This document shows positions 39,814 through 48,650 of a stretch of DNA of 64,000 nt, one piece after another (position 1 is the first letter of the stretch; each line of letters opens with the position of its first letter). Source of the stretch: Streptomyces profundus (GTDB lineage Bacteria; Actinomycetota; Actinomycetes; Streptomycetales; Streptomycetaceae). The stretch lies in assembly GCF_020740535.1 (NCBI RefSeq), contig NZ_CP082362.1:868001-932000 (forward strand). The letters are read 5' to 3'. A program made the position numbers and the translations under genes. Below the pieces are notes generated by a model that was not told where the DNA came from, made no database searches, and saw only the letters and a list, made by a program, of their open reading frames with translations.

Positions 39814-42282
39814 TCAGGCGCGCATGACCTCGGGCTCGTGCCGGCGCAGGAACTTCATCACCAGCAGGCCGCAGATGACGGCGAGCACCACCAGGGCGCC
39901 GACGTCGAGCAGCCAGTACCCGGCCTCGTGCTTCCAGAGGGGGTCGGGGTCGGGGGCCTCGGTGGGCGACGCCGTCAGCGTGTTGAGGTCGACGGTGGTG
40001 CCGGTGCCGGCCAGCGCCCAGCGGGACGGCATCAGCCAGGCCAGCTGTTCGACGCCGAGGGTGCCGTGCACCTGGAAGAGGGCGCCGGTGAAGACCAGTT
40101 GGACGACGGAGATCATGACCAGCAGGGGCATGGTCATCTCGGAGGTGCGGACCAGCGCGGAGATGAGCAGTCCGATCATCATCGAGGTGCAGCCCAGGGT
40201 CATGATGACCAGGCTCATCTCGACGGCGGGCGAGCCGGTGAAGAGCACGCCCTCCTCCGGCATCTCGCGCGGGGCGAGGCCGATGAGGCAGAGGATCGCG
40301 CCCTGGATCACGGTGACGATGCCCAGCACGAAGACCTTGGACATCAGATAGGCGGACCGGGAGAGGCCGACGGCGCGTTCTCGCTCGTAGATCACCCGTT
40401 CCTTGATCAGCTCCCGGACGGCGTTGGCCGCTCCGGAGAAGCACATGCCGACCACCAGGACCAGCAGCACGATGCTGGCGTCGCCGTTGCGCAGCCCGTT
40501 CTCCACGGGGCCGTAGCCGAGCCCCGAGTCGGCCGGGATGGCGAGGCTGACCAGGCCCAGGATGACGGGCAGCGCGATGGTCAGGCCGAGGAACCCCTTG
40601 TCCGCGAGGATCACGGCGGAGTAGCGGCGCATCAGGGTGAGCACCTGCGAGCCCCAGGTCTGGGCCTTCTGCTGGATGGCGCCCATGGGCTGGAACGCGG
40701 CCTGGGGCTGCACGGCGTCCAGGTCGGCCGCGTACATCTGGTAGTGCTGCGAGCCGCGCCAGCGGCCCATCCAGTCGTAGTCGCGGTAGTTCTCGAAGGC
40801 CGAGAAGACGTCGGCCCAGCTGTCGTAGCCGAAGAAGTTGAGGGCCTCGTCCGGCGGGCCGAAGTAGGCGACGCCGCCGCCCGGGGCCATCACCAGGACC
40901 CGGTCGCAGAGGCCGAGTTCGGCCACGGAGTGGGTGACGACCAGCACGGTGCGGCCGTCGTCGGCGAGCCCGCGCAGCAGCTGCATCACGTCCCGGTCCA
41001 TGCCGGGGTCGAGACCTGAGGTGGGCTCGTCGAGGAAGATCAGCGAGGGCTTGGTCAGCAGCTCCAGGGCGACCGAGACCCGCTTGCGCTGGCCGCCGGA
41101 GAGGGAGGAGATCCGCTTGTCGGCGTGCGGCACGAGCTTCAGCTCGGCCAGCACCTCCTCGACCCGGTGGTTGCGCTCGGCGGCGGCGACGTCGCCGGGG
41201 AACCGGAGCTGGGCGGCGAGCCTGAGCGCCTGGCGGATGGGCAGCGCGGTGTGCAGGATGTCGTCCTGCGGGACCAGGCCGATGCGGTGGCGCAGCTCGG
41301 CGAAGTGGGTGTAGAGGTTCCGGTGGTCGTAGAGCACCTCGCCGTAGGTCGCCGGACGGTAGCCGGTGAGCGCGCGCAGCAGGGTGGACTTGCCGGATCC
41401 GGACGGGCCGATCACGCCGATCAGCGACTTCTCCGGGACGCCGAACGACACGTCGTTGAGGATGGTCGTCTGCCCGTTGTTGACCTGCACGGTCAGGTGG
41501 CGGGCGGAGAAGGAGACCTCACCGGTGTCGACGAACTCCTGTAGCTGGTTGCCCACCAGCCGGAAGGTGGAGTGGCCGATACCGACGGTGTCGTTGGCCC
41601 CGAGGCTGATCCGCCCGTTCTTGGGCACCTGCTGGCCGTTGACATAGGTGCCGTTGTGGCTGCCGAGATCGTGGAGCTCGAAGCTGCCGTCGGGGTGGGC
41701 GAGGAACTCGGCGTGCAGGCGGGAGACCTGGAGGTCGGAGACGACCAGCTCGTTCTCCAGCGCACGGCCGATGCGGGTGACCTGTCCCACGTTGAGCCGG
41801 TGCAGGCTCGTCGCCCCGTGGCTGCCCTGCGGCTGGCCGCCCGCGTCGGCGGCCGGCTGGTGTTGCGGCGGCCCGCCGGGCGTCTGGTGCTGGGGTGGGC
41901 CCCCCGTCGCGACGGCCGGGGCCGGCTGGGACTGATAGGGCATGGCGGGGGCCTGCTGCGACTGGTAGGGCGCCGCACCGCTGAGGGAGAACGCCAGGCG
42001 GGGCCCGTCGGTGGCGTTTCCCAGATGTATGACGGACCCCGGCGCCAACGCCTGTTGCTGCACGCGCTGTCCCTGCGCGTAGGTCCCGTTGGTGCTGCCG
42101 TGGTCCTCCACCACCCAGCCCTGACCACCCCACCGCACGGTCGCGTGACGCCAGGACACGCGAGCGTCCTGAAGGACGAAGTCACCCTGGGGGTCCCTAC
42201 CGAGGCTGTATGACCTCGTAGGGTCCAACGCCCAGATTTGACCGTTCAATTCGAGTACGAGTTCCGGCACTCCATGCCCCAC
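39814..42282 (-). CDS. FHA-FHA-ABC exporter fusion (Rv1747-like)
   Basis: The 822-residue protein carries two phosphothreonine-binding FHA domains, at residues 28-80 (GRDPQGDF, DHGSTNGTY) and 168-222 (RIGRALENEL, DLGSHNGTYVNG), joined by a Gln/Pro-rich linker. An ABCG-type ATPase follows at 258-480 (Walker A GPSGSGKST, LSGGQRKR, FLDEPTSGLDPG, VVTHS), then an ABC2 membrane domain at 540-815. It resembles mycobacterial Rv1747, which is controlled by a Ser/Thr kinase through its FHA domains. The GTG start was chosen for GGGGGA 7 bases upstream; GTG 42270 is an alternative. Confidence 0.93.
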   Translation of the reverse strand: MGHGVPELVLELNGQIWALDPTRSYSLGRDPQGDFVLQDARVSWRHATVRWGGQGWVVEDHGSTNGTYAQGQRVQQQALAPGSVIHLGNATDGPRLAFSLSGAAPYQSQQAPAMPYQSQPAPAVATGGPPQHQTPGGPPQHQPAADAGGQPQGSHGATSLHRLNVGQVTRIGRALENELVVSDLQVSRLHAEFLAHPDGSFELHDLGSHNGTYVNGQQVPKNGRISLGANDTVGIGHSTFRLVGNQLQEFVDTGEVSFSARHLTVQVNNGQTTILNDVSFGVPEKSLIGVIGPSGSGKSTLLRALTGYRPATYGEVLYDHRNLYTHFAELRHRIGLVPQDDILHTALPIRQALRLAAQLRFPGDVAAAERNHRVEEVLAELKLVPHADKRISSLSGGQRKRVSVALELLTKPSLIFLDEPTSGLDPGMDRDVMQLLRGLADDGRTVLVVTHSVAELGLCDRVLVMAPGGGVAYFGPPDEALNFFGYDSWADVFSAFENYRDYDWMGRWRGSQHYQMYAADLDAVQPQAAFQPMGAIQQKAQTWGSQVLTLMRRYSAVILADKGFLGLTIALPVILGLVSLAIPADSGLGYGPVENGLRNGDASIVLLVLVVGMCFSGAANAVRELIKERVIYERERAVGLSRSAYLMSKVFVLGIVTVIQGAILCLIGLAPREMPEEGVLFTGSPAVEMSLVIMTLGCTSMMIGLLISALVRTSEMTMPLLVMISVVQLVFTGALFQVHGTLGVEQLAWLMPSRWALAGTGTTVDLNTLTASPTEAPDPDPLWKHEAGYWLLDVGALVVLAVICGLLVMKFLRRHEPEVMRA

Positions 42283-42529
42283 AAAGTTGTCCCCCGAGTG
42301 ACCTCCGGCCGGAAGTCTAGGGATGGTTGAACATCGTTGGGGAACTATTCCAGGCTCGGGCTCGAAACGGGAAGTCGCCCCCCGAAAGTCACCAAGCTGT
42401 CGCGAAGCGTGGGCTTCGCCGTGACGTTCGAGAGGCTTTCGAGGGTGTTCGCGCCGGTCGCGCCGGGGTGTCCGGCAGCCGGACCGTGGCGCCGCCGGCG
42501 CGCGGCGAGCCGCTAACGTTGGCCTCACC

Positions 42530-43741
42530 ATGACCTCCGAACACACGGCTGACCAGGAAACCCCGACGCTGCTGGTGAAGATCTTCGGCAGGGACCGACC
42601 GGGGCTGACAGCTGGTCTCTTCCGCACATTGGCCACCTTCCAGGTGGATGTGATCGACATCGAGCAGGTGGTCACCCGGGGACGGATCACGCTCTGCGCC
42701 CTCGTCCGCCAGCCGCCGGGGAACGGCGGCGAGGGGGGGCTGAGAGCCACGGTGCACGCCTGGGCCGAGGGCGCCGGGCTGTCCGCCGAGATCATCTCCG
42801 GCACGGGCGACAACCCGTCGCGCGGCACCGGGCGCAGCCATGTGACGGTGCTGGGCAACCCGTTGACGGCCTCGACCACGGCGGCGGTGGCCGCGCGGAT
42901 AGCGGCCACTGGCGGCAACATCGACCGGATCTACCGGCTGGCCAAGTACCCGGTCACCGCCGTGGAGTTCGACGTGTCGGGGGTGCCGACGGAGGCGCTC
43001 CGCACGGCGCTGGGCAAGGAGGCGGCGGCCAGCGGCGTCGACATCGCCGTGGTGTCGTCGGGCCTCCAGCGCCGGGCGCCGCGCCTGGTGGTGATGGACG
43101 TGGACTCCACGCTGATCCAGGACGAGGTGATCGAGCTGTTCGCCGCCCACGCGGGCTGCGAGGAGCGGGTCGCCGAGGTGACGGCCGCCGCGATGCGCGG
43201 CGAGTTGGACTTCGAGCAGTCCCTGCACCAGCGGGTGGCGCTGCTGGCCGGGCTCGACGAGTCGGTGATCGACAAGGTGAGGTCCGAGGTCCGGCTCACC
43301 CCCGGCGCCAGGACCCTGATCCGCACGCTGAAGCGGCTCGGCTGCCAGGTGGGCGTGGTCTCCGGCGGGTTCACGCAGGTCACGGACGCGCTGCGGGAGC
43401 ACCTCGGTCTCGACTTCGCCGCGGCCAACACCCTTGAGGTGGTCGACGGGAAGCTGACCGGACGGGTCACGGGCGAGGTCGTGGACCGCCCGGGGAAGGC
43501 CACGCTGCTGCGCCGGTTCGCGGCCGAGGCGGGGGTGCCGCTCTCCCGGACGGTGGCCATCGGGGACGGCGCCAACGATCTGGACATGCTGAACGCGGCG
43601 GGCCTCGGGGTGGCGTTCAACGCCAAGCCGCTGGTCCGCGAGGCCGCGCACACGGCCGTCACGGTGCCGTTTCTGGACACCGTGCTCTATCTGCTGGGCA
43701 TCACCAGGGAAGAGGTGGAGGCGGCGGACGCTCACGGCTGA
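42530..43741 (+). CDS. serB: Phosphoserine phosphatase with ACT domains
   Basis: It hydrolyses phosphoserine to serine, the last step of serine synthesis. The 403-residue protein has two N-terminal ACT domains (residues 13-170, TLLVKIFGRDRPGLTAGLF) for amino-acid feedback and a HAD core with D190-x-D192-S-T in VVMDVDSTLIQDE, SGGFTQV and GDGANDLDML. The ATG is not preceded by a good ribosome-binding site. It is divergent from the FHA-ABC gene. Confidence 0.95.
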   Translation: MTSEHTADQETPTLLVKIFGRDRPGLTAGLFRTLATFQVDVIDIEQVVTRGRITLCALVRQPPGNGGEGGLRATVHAWAEGAGLSAEIISGTGDNPSRGTGRSHVTVLGNPLTASTTAAVAARIAATGGNIDRIYRLAKYPVTAVEFDVSGVPTEALRTALGKEAAASGVDIAVVSSGLQRRAPRLVVMDVDSTLIQDEVIELFAAHAGCEERVAEVTAAAMRGELDFEQSLHQRVALLAGLDESVIDKVRSEVRLTPGARTLIRTLKRLGCQVGVVSGGFTQVTDALREHLGLDFAAANTLEVVDGKLTGRVTGEVVDRPGKATLLRRFAAEAGVPLSRTVAIGDGANDLDMLNAAGLGVAFNAKPLVREAAHTAVTVPFLDTVLYLLGITREEVEAADAHG

Positions 43742-43789
43742 GCGGCGGGCCCGGTCGGTCGGCCTGGTCCGTGCCCTGGTCGTGCGGCG

Positions 43790-44308
43790 TCAGTCGTGCG
43801 GCGTCCAGAACGCGCTCAGCCGGGCCACGCCCGGTTCCACGGACTTCCACGGGGTGGTCAGGGTCAACACGGCCTGGCCCGACGTGGGGTAGCCGCTGGC
43901 GTTCATCCGGGCGCGGGTGTCGCCCTCGGAGGTGGCGGCGAGCAGGTCGGCGAGGGCGTGGGTGGTCGGGTTGTGGCCGACCACCAGGAGATCCCTGACC
44001 GCTTCGTCCACCTCGTTGATCACGGCGATCACCTCGCCGGGGGACGCCTCGTAGAGCCGCTCGTCGTAGGCGGTCTTCGGCCGCCTGGTCAGCTCGGAGG
44101 CATAGAGCTTCCACGTCTCGCGGGCGCGCACCGCGGTGGAGCAGAGGGTCAGGTCGGGGGTGACGCCGGCCCCCGCCAGCCACAGTCCGGCGGTGCGGGC
44201 GTCATGACGGCCCCGCTCGGCGAGCGGCCGGTCGTGGTCGGCGACCTCGGGCCAGTCGGCTTTGGCGTGTCGGAGAAGAACGATCCTGCGGGCAACTTCG
44301 ACGCTCAT
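43790..44308 (-). CDS. SixA-like histidine phosphatase
   Basis: The protein has 172 residues and the histidine phosphatase fold. The catalytic motif is RRIVLLRHAKADW, with the partner Arg in the DRPLAERGRHDAR stretch and the second His in DLLVVGHNPTTHALAD. SixA removes phosphate from phosphohistidine proteins, but the small size also fits metabolite phosphatases. It is convergent with serB, 48 bases apart, with no evident terminator. Confidence 0.9.
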   Translation of the reverse strand: MSVEVARRIVLLRHAKADWPEVADHDRPLAERGRHDARTAGLWLAGAGVTPDLTLCSTAVRARETWKLYASELTRRPKTAYDERLYEASPGEVIAVINEVDEAVRDLLVVGHNPTTHALADLLAATSEGDTRARMNASGYPTSGQAVLTLTTPWKSVEPGVARLSAFWTPHD

Positions 44309-44402
44309 GTGCCCCAGCTTCGCACGAAACGCGCCGGTGGGCGCGGGTCGTTGGGCATCGGCGCGACGCCGGGCCGGCAACGTCCGCCGCGGGGCCGGAT
44401 CG

Positions 44403-44585
44403 TCAGAGCAGGGCCGAGTGGACGTGCTCCAGGATCCTGGTGACCGGCTCCAGGCCCGTGGCGGTCTCGTTCGGGCCGCCCGAGGTGAGCAGCGCGAGAA
44501 GCGCGACGAAGACGGCGACCGGCAGGGCGACCGCCCACCAGCGCAGGCGGATCTCGTGGTCGGCGGACTGGGCGCGAGCGGTCAT
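44403..44585 (-). CDS. Small single-span membrane protein
   Basis: The protein has 60 residues with one hydrophobic helix (WWAVALPVAVFVALLALLT, about residues 16-36) and a short polar C-terminus. GGAG lies 8 bases before the ATG. I do not recognise a function. It lies between the SixA-like gene and the 38-residue protein gene. Confidence 0.6.
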   Translation of the reverse strand: MTARAQSADHEIRLRWWAVALPVAVFVALLALLTSGGPNETATGLEPVTRILEHVHSALL

Positions 44586-44734
44586 GGCGCGGTCTCCATC
44601 CGTGGGGCGCGGGAGCGGCACGAGTCCGCCGGTTGCGGGGGCCTTTCGCGATGACCACGAATCTACGGACCGGGAGACGTCCGGCCCATCCGGTGAGCCA
44701 CCCAGTCGTCCCTGAACCCAACCCCCTAGGGGAT

Positions 44735-44752
44735 GGTGGGGCCAGCCCCACC
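44735..44752 (-). terminator. Hairpin after the 38-residue protein gene
   Basis: GGTGGGGC and GCCCCACC pair with a 2-base loop, 9 bases past the small gene. A palindrome CCCCTAGGGG lies next to it. Confidence 0.5.
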
Positions 44753-44760
44753 CCTCCGGG

Positions 44761-44877
44761 TCAGGGCGAGGCGACAGTGGCGATCACACCGATCACGACG
44801 GTGATGGCGAGCATGGCTCCCAGGATCAGCAGCAGGGAGCGTTGGCCGTTGCGGGGGTTCGGATCGAGCGCTGGCAT
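44761..44877 (-). CDS. 38-residue transporter-associated small protein (SGM_5486-like)
   Basis: This short gene encodes MPALDPNPRNGQRS followed by one hydrophobic helix (LLLILGAMLAITVVIGVIATV) and ends ASP. It resembles the SGM_5486 family of tiny proteins that occur beside CynX/NimT-type MFS transporters in Streptomyces, and indeed ends the transcript unit of such a transporter, 16 bases after its stop. It may be a transporter subunit or stabiliser; this is inference. Confidence 0.75.
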   Translation of the reverse strand: MPALDPNPRNGQRSLLLILGAMLAITVVIGVIATVASP

Positions 44878-44893
44878 GGCACCAGTCTCGCAC

Positions 44894-46186
44894 TCAGTGA
44901 CCGTCCTCCACACAGCGGTCCCGGCCGGCGAGAACGCCGCAGGTGACCTGGGCCAGCAGCAGGCAGGTCATCAGCAGCAGCGGAGCGTCCCAACCGCCGG
45001 TCGCCTCGTTGAGCGCGCCGACCAGCAGCGGTCCCGGCACGGACAGCAGATAGCCGATGCTCTGCGCGAAGGCGGAGAGTCGGATCACCCCAGGCCCGGT
45101 GCGGGTGCGCAGGCCGATCATCACCAGCGCCACCGTGAAGGCGGAGTTCCCGACGCCGAGCAGCACGGCCCACAGCCAGGCGCCGGTGGCCGGCGCCAGC
45201 CAGAGACCCGCGTAACCGGCCAGCGCGCACAGGCCGATGGCGATCACCAGCGGAGCCTGGCTGCGCAGCCGGGTCGCGATGGGCGGGATGAGGAAGCTCA
45301 ACGGCGCGCTCAGGCCCATGACGAGGGCCAGCAGCAGGCCGGCGGTGCCGGCGGAGACCCCGGCGTCGCGGTAGATCTGTGGGAGCCAGCCCATGATGAT
45401 GTAGGCGGCGGTGGCCTGGAGGCCGAAGAACACGGCCAGCGCCCAGGCGGTGCGGGAGCGCAGCATCCTGGGCGGCGGGGTGGTGGTGGCGGTGGCCTGC
45501 TCGCCGACGCGGTCCCGCCCGGCGGCGCGTCTCCTGGTGCGCAGCAGCAGAACGGCCCAGGGGATGAGCGCGAGCGCGGCCAGCACGGCCCAACCGGCCA
45601 GGCCGGCCCGCCAGTTGCCGCCCACCGCGCGGGAGAGCGGGATGGTGCAGGCGGCGGCTGCCGAGGTGCCGATGGCCAGGCCCATGGAGTAGAGACCGGT
45701 GAGCAGCCCGATCCGGTCCGGGAAGAAGCGTTTGACCAGCACCGGCATCAGCACGTTGCCCACCGCGATGCCGCCCAGGGCCAGCGCGCTGGTGGCCAGG
45801 AAGACGACGGTGTTGCCGGCCAGCGCGCGCAGGCCGAGGCCCGCGCTGATCGCGCACAGCCCGAGCACCACGACGCGGACGGGCCCGAAGCGGCCGGCGA
45901 GCCGGGGCGCGGTGAAGCCGAAGACGGCGAAGCAGAGCGCGGGCACGGAGGTGAGCAGGCCGGCGACGGTGGCGTTCATCCCCAGGTCGTGGCGGACCTC
46001 GGCGAGGACGGGACCGAGGCCCGAGATGGCGGGACGGAGGTTGATGGCGGTGAGCACCAGCGCGAGCGCGATCAGCCAACGGCCGGCGGTCGCCGAGGCC
46101 GTACCCCGCCCGGGCTGGCCGGGCTGTGGTCGTTCGGTGACCGCGGAGGCTCGGCGCAGAGTACGGTCAGTCCGCGTGGGTCCCAT
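44894..46186 (-). CDS. MFS transporter, CynX/NimT family
   Basis: The protein has 430 residues with 12 predicted membrane helices; the first begins WLIALALVLTAINLRPAISGLGPVLAEV, with the LRPAI phrase typical of the CynX/NimT (cyanate/nitroimidazole) family. A central loop rich in Arg separates the two halves. The ATG at MGPTRTDR was chosen because TATGAT lies 7 bases upstream as a -10, suggesting leaderless transcription. Substrate is unknown. The divergent GntR gene is a likely regulator. Confidence 0.9.
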   Translation of the reverse strand: MGPTRTDRTLRRASAVTERPQPGQPGRGTASATAGRWLIALALVLTAINLRPAISGLGPVLAEVRHDLGMNATVAGLLTSVPALCFAVFGFTAPRLAGRFGPVRVVVLGLCAISAGLGLRALAGNTVVFLATSALALGGIAVGNVLMPVLVKRFFPDRIGLLTGLYSMGLAIGTSAAAACTIPLSRAVGGNWRAGLAGWAVLAALALIPWAVLLLRTRRRAAGRDRVGEQATATTTPPPRMLRSRTAWALAVFFGLQATAAYIIMGWLPQIYRDAGVSAGTAGLLLALVMGLSAPLSFLIPPIATRLRSQAPLVIAIGLCALAGYAGLWLAPATGAWLWAVLLGVGNSAFTVALVMIGLRTRTGPGVIRLSAFAQSIGYLLSVPGPLLVGALNEATGGWDAPLLLMTCLLLAQVTCGVLAGRDRCVEDGH

Positions 46187-46215
46187 GAACCTCATCATAG
46201 AATCATGGGATGAAT
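46187..46215 (-). promoter_or_regulatory. Inferred leaderless promoter and operator of the MFS gene
   Basis: On the minus strand TATGAT (46199-46194) ends 7 bases before the ATG of MGPTRTDR. The same stretch holds an inverted repeat, TCATC (46192-46196) with GATGA near 46209-46213, spanning the -10. This would suit binding by the divergently encoded GntR regulator. There is no clear -35. Confidence 0.45.
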
Positions 46216-46261
46216 CCTCGTTCACGGTCTGAGCCAGTGGACGACGGCATCGGGGAGAGTC

Positions 46262-46927
46262 ATGTCACTGACCGCGCCGCGTCGCGCAGCGTTGGCGGAC
46301 CAGGTGATCGGCCAGCTGCGCCTGCAGATCACCTCGGGCGAGTGGCCCGTCGGGTCACGCATTCCGACGGAGCCCGAACTGGTCGAACAGCTGGGGGTGG
46401 CCAGGAACACGGTGCGCGAGGCGATCAGGGCGCTGGCGCACAACGGGCTGCTGGACATCCGTCAGGGCTCGGGCACCTATGTGGCCGCGACCAGCGAGCT
46501 GGCCGGTGTGATGCACCGCAGGTTCGCCGGGGCGCAGGCCAGGGACGTCGCGGAGGTGCGCAGCACGCTGGAGGCGTCCGCCGCCCGGCTCGCCGCGCGG
46601 CGCCGAACGCCGCGCGAGCTACGGCAGTTGGAGACCCTGCTGGCCCGCAGGGAGGCGGCCTGGGCCACCGGCGACGTCGAACGCTTCGTCGAGGCGGACG
46701 CGACGTTCCACATGGCCGTGGTGCAGACCTCGCACAACGAGGTGCTGACGGCGCTCTACGCCGATCTGGGCGCCGTCGTCAGGGCGTTTTTGCGCCATGA
46801 TGTGGGCGACGAGCTGCGCCCGGCCGACCACGTCGACCACGGCCGCCTCCTCACCGCCATCCGCGCCGCCGACGCGGAGACGGCTGCCGCCGAGGCGGGC
46901 TCCTACGCCCTCGTCTGCCACCGCTGA
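46262..46927 (+). CDS. GntR/FadR-family transcriptional regulator (FCD domain)
   Basis: The protein has 221 residues. The winged helix is at residues 8-75 (LADQVIGQLRLQITSGEWPVGSRIPTEPELVEQLGVARNTVREAIRALAHNGLLDIRQGSGTYV). A helical FCD ligand domain follows (RSTLEASAARLAARR; FVEADATFHMAVVQTSHNEVL) with Asp and His residues that usually bind a metal. The ligand is probably a small carboxylate. GGGGAGAG precedes the ATG. It is divergent from the MFS transporter gene. Confidence 0.93.
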   Translation: MSLTAPRRAALADQVIGQLRLQITSGEWPVGSRIPTEPELVEQLGVARNTVREAIRALAHNGLLDIRQGSGTYVAATSELAGVMHRRFAGAQARDVAEVRSTLEASAARLAARRRTPRELRQLETLLARREAAWATGDVERFVEADATFHMAVVQTSHNEVLTALYADLGAVVRAFLRHDVGDELRPADHVDHGRLLTAIRAADAETAAAEAGSYALVCHR

Positions 46928-47039
46928 GCGGAGTCCCGGGCCGCGTCCCGGCCCGGGACCAGCCCAGCCCGAACACGGACCGAACGCCCCCCGAGCCGCG
47001 AGGGACCGCCCGCTGACCGCAGGCGGCCGGGGGCCCGCC

Positions 47040-47690
47040 GTCTGTCCCACGGGACGGGCACCTGCCGCGCGGCGGCCGGCCACCTGGAGCGGGTGGGCCG
47101 AACACCGACCGCACGGGCCGGGCCCGGCGGAGGCGGCCCGGGGGCCCGCCGTCTGTCCCACGGGGTGCGCCCCGGCCAGGCATCGGCCCGTGCACCGGGT
47201 GCATGCGAGCGGCCGGGCCCCGCCGGCAGAACGCCGGGCACCTGGAGCGGGTGGGCCAAACGCCGACCGCACGGGCCGGGACCGGCGGAGGCGGCCGGGG
47301 GCCCGCCGTCGTGGGGATCTTCGCGGACAGCGAGCGGCTCCCCCAGCCCGGCGGTCGCAAGGCCCCAAGGGCCTGCTCGTACTCCCCCGGACTTCGTCCG
47401 GGAGGTGCCCCGGGTCCCCCGGACGACGTCTGGGGGAAGCACGAGCCCGCGAGATTCCGAACGACGCGCCCCAGTCCACGGACCGAACACCGACCGTTGA
47501 CCGCACGGATCGGGCCCCGGTGTCTGTCCCACGGGGTGCCGTGTGAACGGCCGGGCGCCGCCGGCGAATAACGCCGGGCACCTGGAGCGGATGGGCCGAA
47601 CACCGACCGCTGACCGCACGGGTCGAGAGCCCCGGCGTCTGTCCCACGAGGTCCGTGTGAACGGCGGGGCGCCGTCGGCAAGACGGGCCC
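47040..47690. repeat. Degenerate tandem repeat array, 111-115-base unit
   Basis: GTCTGTCCCACGGG recurs at 47040, 47151, 47522 and 47637 (last copy with GAG for GGG). CACCTGGAGCGG recurs at 47081, 47239 and 47579. Between copies come GGGCCGAACACCGACCG and CACGGGCCGG phrases. Spacings of 111 and 115 give the unit length; about 145 unrelated bases (roughly 47320-47465) interrupt the array. Confidence 0.75.
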
Positions 47691-47806
47691 GCTGTCCGGA
47701 TGGGGGGCGGTCCCGGGCGTGTGTCCGGGCGGGCGTCCACCGGGGCGAGCGCCTGTGACGGGGCTCAGGCGCGATCCGCCCCCGGGCGGAGCCCCGTGGA
47801 ACGCGA

Positions 47807-47830
47807 CACCCCCCGGCGGGCCGGGGGGTG
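47807..47830 (-). terminator. Terminator downstream of fabI
   Basis: CACCCCCCGG and CCGGGGGGTG form a 10-base-pair stem with a CGGG loop, 39 bases past the fabI stop codon. Confidence 0.75.
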
Positions 47831-47868
47831 GTGGCGGTCAGGCCGGGTGCGCGGGCACGCGACCCGCC

Positions 47869-48648
47869 TCAGGCCCCCATCATGTGGACACCGCCGTCGA
47901 CGTGGACGATCTCGCCGGTGGTCTTGGGGAACCAGTCCGACAGCAGCGCCGCAACGCCACGCGCCGCGGGCTCGGGGTCGGCGAGGTCCCAGCCGATCGG
48001 GGCGCGGCCGTCCCACACGTCGGCCAGCTCCTCGAAGCCCGGGATGGACTTCGCCGCCATCGACTTGATCGGGCCGGCGGAGACCAGGTTGACCCGGATG
48101 TTCCGGTCTCCCAGGTCCCGCGCCAGGTAGCGGCAGGTGGCCTCAAGGGCGGCCTTGGAGACGCCCATCCAGTCGTACTTGGGCCAGGCGACCTGGGCGT
48201 CGAAGTTCATGCCGACGACCGATCCGCCGCGCTGTTCGAGCAGCGGCAGCAGGGCGACCGTCAGCGACTTCAGGGAGTACGCGGAGACCTCGACGGCGGT
48301 GGCGACCGAGTCCCACTCCGTGTGGAGGAAGTTGCCGCCGAGCGCGTCCTGCGGGGCGAACGCGATGGAGTGCACCACGCCGTCCAGACCGACGCCCGCG
48401 CCGAAGTGTTCGGTGACCTGGTCGGCGAGCCCCGCGAGGTGCTCCTTGTTCTGCACGTCGAGCTCGATCACCGGGGCGGGCTTGGGGAGCCGCTTGGCGA
48501 TGCGCTGCACCAGGGAGAGCCTGCCGAACCCGGTGAGCACCACCTCGGCGCCCTCCTGCTGGGCCAGCCTGGCGGTGTGGAAGGCGATCGAGGAATCGGT
48601 GAGAACGCCGGTGACCAGGATCCGCTTGCCCGCGAGAAGTCCACTCAT
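47869..48648 (-). CDS. fabI: Enoyl-ACP reductase (InhA/FabI type)
   Basis: It reduces trans-2-enoyl-ACP with NADH in the last step of each fatty-acid elongation cycle. The 259-residue SDR protein has the InhA-like start LLAGKRILVTGVLTDSSIAFHTARLAQQEGA, SIAFAPQDALGG and the catalytic Tyr-x6-Lys in YDWMGVSK. It ends in GGVHMMGA. It follows fabG by 2 bases and is cotranscribed with it. Triclosan and isoniazid-type inhibitors target this family. Confidence 0.95.
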   Translation of the reverse strand: MSGLLAGKRILVTGVLTDSSIAFHTARLAQQEGAEVVLTGFGRLSLVQRIAKRLPKPAPVIELDVQNKEHLAGLADQVTEHFGAGVGLDGVVHSIAFAPQDALGGNFLHTEWDSVATAVEVSAYSLKSLTVALLPLLEQRGGSVVGMNFDAQVAWPKYDWMGVSKAALEATCRYLARDLGDRNIRVNLVSAGPIKSMAAKSIPGFEELADVWDGRAPIGWDLADPEPAARGVAALLSDWFPKTTGEIVHVDGGVHMMGA

Positions 48649-48650
48649 GC

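Larger units (their letters stand above)
46928..47868. other. 940-base intergenic region with degenerate tandem repeats
   Basis: No convincing gene. Frames exist on both strands but encode only repetitive Arg/Pro/Gly-rich sequence. It contains a repeat array (47040-47690) and ends with the fabI terminator. Confidence 0.75.

Noticed and set aside
46619..47740. Long minus-strand frame of 373 residues over the repeat array
   Set aside because: The protein is repetitive (VGQTPG, CSAHPLQV) with no ordered domain, and third-position bias switches frames. It is a by-product of the tandem repeats.
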